Assembly (NCBI RefSeq): GCF_938045535.1
Contig: NZ_CALIMQ010000285.1
Span: forward strand, 1 to 10,553
DNA: 10,553 nt
Reading direction: 5' to 3'
Origin: an uncultured Campylobacter sp.
Lineage (GTDB): Bacteria > Campylobacterota > Campylobacteria > Campylobacterales > Campylobacteraceae
Of this stretch, positions 6,219 to 10,553 are shown piece after piece. The position numbers were made by a program, and so were the translations under genes. The stretch's first letter is position 1. The number at the start of each line of letters is the position of its first letter. Below the pieces are notes generated by a model. It did not search any database and had not been told where the DNA came from. It saw nothing but the letters and a program-made list of their open reading frames with translations.

Positions 6219-7314
6219 AGCTTTAGCACTCGCGCTTTGCGCCATGAGTCTAGCCGCGCAAGATCTGACCGAGCTGTACGCAAAGGCCGGCGAATACGAG
6301 GCCAGGGGCGATTACAAAAATGCGATGATCTATTACAAAAAGATCGCCGCGGCAAGTCTAGCGGAAAGGGGCGAAAAGTCGCGCCGAAAAGTCGCAGAAA
6401 ATTCTACCTCGTCCGTAGAAAACCGCGCTTCGCACGATGATGCCGCCGTTTTACACTCCGCCAAACCGCAAAATTCCGCCGCAGCGGAACCCGTCGCGCT
6501 GGATTCTGCTGCGTCAAATTTCTCAGACGCAGACTCTGCGTCAAATTTAGCATCGAATTCCGCCTCGATCTCGCAAAATTCCGCCGCGCCGGATTCCGCG
6601 CCGCAAGGCGAGCAAAATGGCCGAAATTTTGGATTTTTGGGACTTAAATACTACGAGCCGATCTATATGCTTTTCACCCACGATTTCAGCAAAAAACCCG
6701 ATCGCAAGGCAGATGAGCTGCATTTTGAGTTTAGCTTCGAGCGCCCGATCACCTACGACGCGCTGGGGCTTGGAGAAAAAATTTCATTTGCTTACGCGCA
6801 AAATTCCTGGTGGCAGATCACGCAGGATAGCGCCCCTTTCCGCGAGAGTAACTACCGCCCCGAGCTCTACGTTAGCGCACCGGTACCGTTTGCGGACGAG
6901 CTAAAGATCGGCGCCATGCACGAATCAAACGGCAAAGGCGGCGAGGAATCGCGCTCGTGGAATAGGCTCTACGCGCAAAGTACCTGGAGCGCGGACGGAT
7001 TTTCGATCACCCCCAGAGCATGGTATGCGTTTTGGCTGGACCGCACGAACGAGGACATCGCGGATTATATGGGCTACGGCGATCTGCGCGCATCATACAC
7101 CTTCGGCAAGCAGCGACTTAGCGCTCTATGGCGAAATAACCTGCATTTTGATGGCAGTAACCGCGGCGCGATCGAGCTAAACTACAGCTTCCCGATCTTT
7201 AATAGCGGATTTTACGGCTATCTGCGCTACTTCAATGGCTACGGCGAAAGCCTCGCAGACTACAAACGCAGCGTCAATAAGATCGGCATCGGGCTTTCTT
7301 TCGTAGAATTTTAA
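6208..7314 (+). CDS. pldA: Outer-membrane phospholipase A (OMPLA)
   Basis: The enzyme hydrolyses acyl chains of phospholipids in the outer membrane when lipid asymmetry is lost. The 368-residue product has a signal peptide (MKFKALALALCAMSLAAQ), then one TPR-like helix pair (LYAKAGEYEARGDYKNAMIYYKKIA, about 23-47), then an Ala/Ser/Asn-rich linker (about 50-138), then the PLA1 barrel (PF02253). The catalytic triad is visible as HESNG (His238, Ser240) and SRSWNRLY (Asn252), with the same His-to-Asn spacing of 14 as E. coli His142/Asn156. NEDIADYMGYGDL (281-293) is another family signature. The chain ends in Phe, as expected for insertion by the BAM complex. The linker, with repeated QNSAA and DSA units, is low in complexity and looks like a local expansion. 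The start overlaps the mobA end. Confidence 0.93.
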   Translation: MKFKALALALCAMSLAAQDLTELYAKAGEYEARGDYKNAMIYYKKIAAASLAERGEKSRRKVAENSTSSVENRASHDDAAVLHSAKPQNSAAAEPVALDSAASNFSDADSASNLASNSASISQNSAAPDSAPQGEQNGRNFGFLGLKYYEPIYMLFTHDFSKKPDRKADELHFEFSFERPITYDALGLGEKISFAYAQNSWWQITQDSAPFRESNYRPELYVSAPVPFADELKIGAMHESNGKGGEESRSWNRLYAQSTWSADGFSITPRAWYAFWLDRTNEDIADYMGYGDLRASYTFGKQRLSALWRNNLHFDGSNRGAIELNYSFPIFNSGFYGYLRYFNGYGESLADYKRSVNKIGIGLSFVEF

Positions 7315-7416
7315 AAGGCGAGCTTATATTAAAAGCCTGAAATTCTGCGGCGAAATTTTATCCGCACAAAATATAAAATTCGCAGCTCTTTACTCTGCAC
7401 CGCGAAATTTTAAAAA

Positions 7417-7452
7417 GCAAAATTTAGCGGCGCAAATCGCCTTAAATTTTGC
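7417..7452. terminator. Strong two-part hairpin, possible transcription terminator
   Basis: GCAAAATTTA (7417-7426) pairs perfectly with TAAATTTTGC (7443-7452), and within it GGCG (7429-7432) pairs with CGCC (7438-7441) around CAAAT. The lead bases AAAAA at 7412-7416 become a T-run on the minus strand, so as a Rho-independent terminator it fits minus-strand transcripts better. For plus-strand pldA transcripts the run is missing. Confidence 0.5.
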
Positions 7453-7521
7453 GGACGGAATTTCGTCTATCGTACCAAATCCCCGCAGGTAGAATTTCTT
7501 AGAAATTAATATTCTTTTAGC

Positions 7522-7527
7522 TAAAAT
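7522..7527 (+). promoter_or_regulatory. Putative -10 box for ilvE
   Basis: TAAAAT in CTTTTAGCTAAAATTAC lies 31 bases before the ilvE start, with AT-rich periodic sequence upstream and no obvious -35 box, as is usual in Campylobacter. Confidence 0.5.
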
Positions 7528-7558
7528 TACGGATTAAATTTCATCAAAGGATCAAGAA

Positions 7559-8485
7559 ATGGCACAAATTCAAGAGGCCGAGCTCATCTGGAAAGACGGC
7601 AAGCTAATCCCATGGGCAGAGGCCACTACCCACGTTTTGACGCACTCTTTGCACTATGGAAACGCCGTATTTGAGGGCGTACGCGCTTATAAAACCGACA
7701 AAGGCTACGCGATTTTCCGCTTGGATGAGCACACTCGTAGGCTTGAAATTTCGGCAAAACTCTGCCTAATCAAGCTTCCGTTTAGCTTCGAGCAGCTCCG
7801 TAAGGCTCAGATCGACGTCGTCGCGAAAAACCGCTTCGATCAGACCGTCTATATTCGCCCGCTTGCGTACTTCGGCTACGGCTCGATGGGCGTTTCGTCT
7901 ACGAACTGCCCGGTAAACGTCATCGTCGCAGCGTGGCAATGGGGCGCATATATGGGCGAAGAGGCGCTACGCAAAGGCATCAAAGCCAAAATTTCATCGT
8001 GGATGAAGCCGGCGCAATTTTCGATGATGGCAAAAGCCAAAGCAAGCGCGAATTATTTCAACTCGCAGATGGCAAATTTCGAAGCGGTCGATGCGGGATA
8101 CGATGAGGCGATACTGCTCGATCCGCAAGGCTTCGTCGCAGAGGGGCCGGGCGAGTGCTTATTTATCGTAAAAGATGGGCTCATCATCACTCCGCCGAAC
8201 GACACCAGCCTGGAGAGCATCACTCAAAACTCGGTCATCGAAATCGCGCGCAGCCTGGGCTACGAAGTCCGCAGAGAGCGTATCGCTCGCGATCAGCTCT
8301 ATGCGGCGGACGAGGCGTTTTTCACCGGCACCGCCGCGGAGGTCACGCCGATTAGCAATATCGACGGCAGGATCATTGGTAAGGGCGAGATGGGCGAGAT
8401 CACGAGCCGCTTGCAAAAAACGTATTTCGCGGTAGTCACGGGCAAAGACCCTAAATTTGAGCACTGGCTCACTTACGTTAAATAA
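7559..8485 (+). CDS. ilvE: Branched-chain amino acid aminotransferase
   Basis: IlvE is a PLP-dependent, fold-type IV aminotransferase (PF01063) that carries out the last step of valine, leucine and isoleucine synthesis, using glutamate as amino donor, in the cytoplasm. The 308-residue length is normal. The start at 7559 follows AAAGGATCAAGAA. Visible landmarks are HYGNAVFEGVRAY (32-44), the PLP-binding Lys161 in MAKAKASANYFNS (aligning with Lys160 of E. coli IlvE), FVAEGPGECLF (192-202, with the cofactor-contacting Glu195) and FFTGTAAEVTPI (254-265). The gap to the next gene is only eight bases, so both form one transcript. The same ilvE plus SPFH-protein pairing exists in C. jejuni (Cj0269c-Cj0268c). 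Confidence 0.96.
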   Translation: MAQIQEAELIWKDGKLIPWAEATTHVLTHSLHYGNAVFEGVRAYKTDKGYAIFRLDEHTRRLEISAKLCLIKLPFSFEQLRKAQIDVVAKNRFDQTVYIRPLAYFGYGSMGVSSTNCPVNVIVAAWQWGAYMGEEALRKGIKAKISSWMKPAQFSMMAKAKASANYFNSQMANFEAVDAGYDEAILLDPQGFVAEGPGECLFIVKDGLIITPPNDTSLESITQNSVIEIARSLGYEVRRERIARDQLYAADEAFFTGTAAEVTPISNIDGRIIGKGEMGEITSRLQKTYFAVVTGKDPKFEHWLTYVK

Positions 8486-8493
8486 GGACGCGC

Positions 8494-9573
8494 ATGCCTG
8501 CGGATTTGAATGATTATTTTAATAAGAAAAATAGCGACAAAAAAGGCGGGAATTTAAATTTTAAAATTCCTAATTTCGGAGGGATGGGCAAGTTTAGCGG
8601 CGTGCTTTACGTGATAATCGCGCTAATCGCGCTGCTCGTGATCTCAAAACCCTTCGTCACGATCCAATCCGGCGAAGTGGGGATCAAGTCAAATTTAGGC
8701 AAATACGATCCGACGCCTCTTGGCGCGGGACTTCACTTTTTCGTGCCGTTCATACAAGACGTATTCGTCGTAGATACTCGCACACGTATCATAAACTATA
8801 CCAGCAGCGAAGATATGAGCGCGGGTATCGCTACTAAAAGCGGCACCGCGGGCGGCATCATTAGTAAAAACTCGCTTTCGGTGCTAGACTCGCGAAATTT
8901 GCCCGTCAGCATCGACATCACCGTGCAATACAGGCTCAATGAAGCCACGGCGCCCAACACGATCGCCGAGTGGGGCTTTTTGTGGGAGGATAAGATCATC
9001 GATCCGCGCGTAAAGGATGTCGTGCGTAGCGTCATCGGCAACTATGCCGCCGAAGAGCTGCCTACCAAACGCGATGAGATCGCTAAAGCAATCGATGACG
9101 GCATCCGCAAAAATATCGAAGCGCTGGCGAATTCACCCGTAGATCTGCTAGCCGTGCAGCTTCGCGAGATCATCCTGCCGGCGAAGGTAAAGGAGCAGAT
9201 CGAGCGCGTGCAGATCGCCAAGCAGGAGGCTGAGCGCACCAAATACGAGGTCGAGCGCGCAAATCAAGAGGCGCTTAAAAAGGCCGCTCTTGCCAAAGGT
9301 AACGCAGACGCCGTCAAAATCGAGGCTCAAGGCCGCGCCGATGCCGCTAAGATCGAGGCTGACGCGCAAGCCTACGCCAACAAAGAGGTCGCAAAGAGCT
9401 TGGACGCAAATCTTTTAAGCCTCAAGCAGATCGAGACGCAGGCTAAATTTAACGAGGCGTTGCGCGAAAACAGCGACGCGAAAATTTTCCTAACGCCGGG
9501 CGGCGCGGTGCCTAATATCTGGGTCGATACGAAAGATAAGGCAAAGCAAAGCGCCATCGAGCGGGAAAATTAA
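8494..9573 (+). CDS. SPFH/Band 7 (prohibitin-like) membrane protein
   Basis: The 359-residue product has a polar N-terminus, one membrane helix (about 35-51, GVLYVIIALIALLVIS), then an SPFH/Band_7 domain (PF01145, about 52-235). It includes FVTIQSGEVGIKSNLGKY and PLGAGLHFFVPFIQDVFVVD, typical of HflK/HflC and prohibitins. A long Ala/Lys/Glu-rich coiled coil follows (about 234-325, with QIAKQEAERTKYEVERANQE). Such proteins assemble into large rings or microdomains and often control FtsH-type proteases. The start at 8494 has AAGGA eight bases upstream and is translationally close to ilvE. It corresponds to C. jejuni Cj0268c by context. It is not called hflK or hflC, because only one such gene is present here. 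The stretch 104-134 is longer than in typical prohibitins. Confidence 0.9.
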   Translation: MPADLNDYFNKKNSDKKGGNLNFKIPNFGGMGKFSGVLYVIIALIALLVISKPFVTIQSGEVGIKSNLGKYDPTPLGAGLHFFVPFIQDVFVVDTRTRIINYTSSEDMSAGIATKSGTAGGIISKNSLSVLDSRNLPVSIDITVQYRLNEATAPNTIAEWGFLWEDKIIDPRVKDVVRSVIGNYAAEELPTKRDEIAKAIDDGIRKNIEALANSPVDLLAVQLREIILPAKVKEQIERVQIAKQEAERTKYEVERANQEALKKAALAKGNADAVKIEAQGRADAAKIEADAQAYANKEVAKSLDANLLSLKQIETQAKFNEALRENSDAKIFLTPGGAVPNIWVDTKDKAKQSAIEREN

Positions 9574-9585
9574 AATTTCAGGCGG

Positions 9586-9641
9586 TTATGCGCCCCGATT
9601 TTGCGAACTAAATTTAATAGCAGGTTACTCCAGGCGCATAA
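9586..9641 (+). repeat. Upstream inverted repeat that competes with the main hairpin
   Basis: TTATGCGCC (9586-9594) is an exact inverted copy of GGCGCATAA (9633-9641). The right arm overlaps the left arm of the 9635-9676 hairpin, so only one of the two stems can form at a time in RNA. Confidence 0.6.
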
Positions 9642-9676
9642 GCTTAACTCGCGATTTCGCAAGTTAAGCTTATGCG
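9635..9676 (+). repeat. 42-base near-perfect hairpin
   Basis: CGCATAAGCTTAACT (9635-9649) pairs over 15 bases with AGTTAAGCTTATGCG (9662-9676). After one mismatch, GCG (9651-9653) pairs with CGC (9658-9660) around an ATTT loop. No T-run follows, so it is not a standard terminator for the SPFH gene. It could be an RNA switch, a processing site, an operator or a dispersed repeat. Confidence 0.75.
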
Positions 9677-9692
9677 GCGAGTGAAAGCTCGT

Positions 9693-9715
9693 GACGAGCA
9701 GAACTCGCGCTCGTC
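9693..9715 (+). repeat. Stem-loop GACGAGC / GCTCGTC
   Basis: GACGAGC (9693-9699) pairs with GCTCGTC (9709-9715) around a nine-base loop. An overlapping alternative pairs GCTCGT (9687-9692) with ACGAGC (9694-9699), again giving mutually exclusive folds. Confidence 0.5.
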
Positions 9716-9726
9716 GCAGCTTAAGT

Positions 9727-9754
9727 CTAGCGGTCGCTTAAATTTAGCCGCTAG
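9727..9754 (+). terminator. Stem-loop CTAGCGG / CCGCTAG, possible terminator
   Basis: CTAGCGG (9727-9733) pairs with CCGCTAG (9748-9754) around 14 bases, followed by GTTTACTCTTTAAATTT. The downstream T-rich tract is broken, so terminator activity is uncertain. Confidence 0.4.
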
Positions 9755-9802
9755 GTTTACTCTTTAAATTTACTAGGCGCGCCGCTTCGTAAATTTTATA
9801 AC

Positions 9803-9808
9803 TAAAAT
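9803..9808 (+). promoter_or_regulatory. Putative -10 box for hisIE
   Basis: TAAAAT in TTTTATAACTAAAATTCC lies 58 bases before the hisIE start and downstream of all the stem-loops. If this is the real promoter, the hairpins would not be in the hisIE message. Confidence 0.35.
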
Positions 9809-9865
9809 TCCGTATGCGGCAGCTAAATTTAAAGCCTGCGCGACTTCGCAAACTAAGGATCAAAG

Positions 9866-10553
9866 ATGAAGGTAGATTGGCAAAAATTAGGCGGGCTGCT
9901 CCCTGCGATCGTACAGGACGCGGGTGACGGCGCGGTTTTGATGCTCGCGTATATGAACGAAGAGGCATTAAATTTAACGCTGCGTACCGGCTACGCGCAC
10001 TACTTCTCGCGCAGCAAGGGGCGCATCTGGAAAAAGGGCGAGAGCAGCGGGCACGTTCAGCTCGTGCGAGAGGCGTTTTTGGACTGCGATAACGATACGT
10101 TGCTACTTAAAGTCGAGCAATGCGGCGGATCCGCCTGCCACACGGGCTCGCGAAGCTGTTTTTTCAAAGAGATTTCGCTGCAAAAAGACGATGAAAATTT
10201 CGAGAGTTTGAACGCTTGCGGCTCGATAAATTTTGCAGAGCACGGCTCTGCAGCCTCTCTCGCGCAGAAAAATTCCGCGAATTCCCGCGCAGGGCAAAAT
10301 TTTATGCCTCAAAATTCCACTGCCTATTGCGATCGGCAAAGCTCTGCGACACAAAATTTTACGGCGGCAAATTTCATCGCGACGAATTCCGCCGCAGAGC
10401 ACAGCGAGCAAAATTTAGACGCCGTCTCGCAAAATTCTACGCTCGAAAACTCCGCAGAAAAAAGCCCGTACGGCATTTTGGACAAAATTTATCACGTCTG
10501 CTTGGATCGCAAGCTAAACGGTGAGTCCGCGCTCTCTTACGTCGCCTCGCTCT
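9866..10553 (+). CDS. hisIE: Bifunctional HisIE, phosphoribosyl-AMP cyclohydrolase / phosphoribosyl-ATP pyrophosphatase (3' end cut off)
   Basis: The start at 9866 follows AAGGATCAAAG. The HisI domain (PF01502, residues 1 to about 102) opens the adenine ring of phosphoribosyl-AMP. Its signatures are MNEEAL (30-35), FSRSKGRIWKKGESSGH (47-63), DCDNDTLLL with metal-binding Asp73/75/77 and zinc-ligand Cys74, and CHTGSRSCF with Cys91 and Cys98. The HisE domain (PF01503), which removes pyrophosphate from phosphoribosyl-ATP, begins near residue 202 (YGILDKIYHVCLDRKLNGES) and is cut by the window end at residue 229. Between them lies a linker of about 100 residues, rich in Ser, Asn, Ala and Gln, much longer than the short joint usual in HisIE. 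Its DNA is full of AAATTCCGC-like words. The frame stays open throughout, so the gene looks functional. Confidence 0.92.
   Translation, partial: MKVDWQKLGGLLPAIVQDAGDGAVLMLAYMNEEALNLTLRTGYAHYFSRSKGRIWKKGESSGHVQLVREAFLDCDNDTLLLKVEQCGGSACHTGSRSCFFKEISLQKDDENFESLNACGSINFAEHGSAASLAQKNSANSRAGQNFMPQNSTAYCDRQSSATQNFTAANFIATNSAAEHSEQNLDAVSQNSTLENSAEKSPYGILDKIYHVCLDRKLNGESALSYVASL

Larger units (their letters stand above)
7315..7558. other. Hairpin-rich spacer between pldA and ilvE
   Basis: This 244-base stretch holds no gene on either strand. Besides the strong hairpin listed separately, it has an imperfect pair, AAAATTCGC (about 7376-7384) with GCGAAATTTT (7402-7411), enclosing GCAG/CTGC, and a small one, GACGGAATTTCGTC (7453-7466). 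The ilvE promoter should lie at its right end. Confidence 0.5.
9574..9865. other. Highly structured spacer upstream of hisIE
   Basis: There is no gene in these 292 bases; the minus-strand frame at 9744-9968 overlaps hisIE antisense and has no support. The spacer holds a 42-base hairpin, a competing upstream arm and two further GC-rich stem-loops, listed separately. A TAAAAT box at 9803-9808 is the best promoter candidate for hisIE. The phrase CG(A/C)-TT(T/C)GC(G/A)A-CTAA recurs loosely near 9597, 9652 and 9840. Confidence 0.55.

Noticed and set aside
8155..8464. Three overlapping frames within ilvE
   Set aside because: They are shadows of ilvE, with Arg/His-rich translations and no start signals.
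9635..9676. The hairpin as an insertion-sequence end or attachment site
   Set aside because: No transposase, target duplication or second copy of the stem is present in the window.
9574..9865. Histidine attenuator with leader peptide
   Set aside because: No short frame with a run of His codons (CAT/CAC) was found before hisIE.
10103..10524. Frames on both strands over the hisIE linker
   Set aside because: The repetitive AAATTCCGC words keep several frames open at once; only the hisIE frame connects two conserved enzyme domains.
1..10553. CRISPR array or tRNA/rRNA genes
   Set aside because: No regularly spaced direct repeats and no cloverleaf-like or rRNA-like sequence were seen on either strand.

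Overview
The window looks like a chromosomal segment of a relatively GC-rich Campylobacter. A C. gracilis-like species is my inference; no RNA gene is present to fix it. The reasons are the many AAATTT / AAAATTTT / AAATTCCGC words, the TAAAAT-type -10 boxes without clear -35 boxes, and two gene neighbourhoods that I know from C. jejuni: mobA-pldA, and ilvE followed by an SPFH membrane protein. No rRNA, tRNA, CRISPR array, transposase or phage gene was seen.

Left part (1-2990) is the least ordinary region. A plus-strand gene for a small exported four-cysteine protein (352-743) is broken by an apparent one-base deletion. It is followed by the decayed 3' end of a methyltransferase gene (about 857-1062). 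On the minus strand lie the intact relatives of both: a full methyltransferase gene (1800-2888) whose stop overlaps, as ATGA, the start of a membrane-anchored four-cysteine protein gene (1321-1803). The locus therefore holds a working pair and a rearranged, decaying copy of each partner.

Middle part (2990-7315) is all plus strand: an AI-2E/PerM-family membrane protein; a small Cys-rich YgbA_NO-family protein with a CRP/FNR-shaped palindrome placed about 41.5 bases before its predicted transcription start; an unrecognised 258-residue protein made of three repeats of about 65 residues; then mobA (molybdenum cofactor guanylylation), overlapping pldA (outer-membrane phospholipase A) by 11 bases.

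Right part (7315-10553) has a hairpin-rich spacer, ilvE (branched-chain aminotransferase) with a closely linked SPFH/prohibitin-like protein gene, a 292-base highly structured spacer, and hisIE (steps 2 and 3 of histidine synthesis), cut by the window end. HisIE and PldA each carry a long Ala/Ser/Asn-rich linker built from the same short DNA word that is common between genes here.

Most genes are ordinary housekeeping. The points most worth follow-up are the duplicated methyltransferase/four-Cys locus, the putative nitrosative-stress operator, the triple-repeat protein, the structured spacer before hisIE, and the word-derived linkers.
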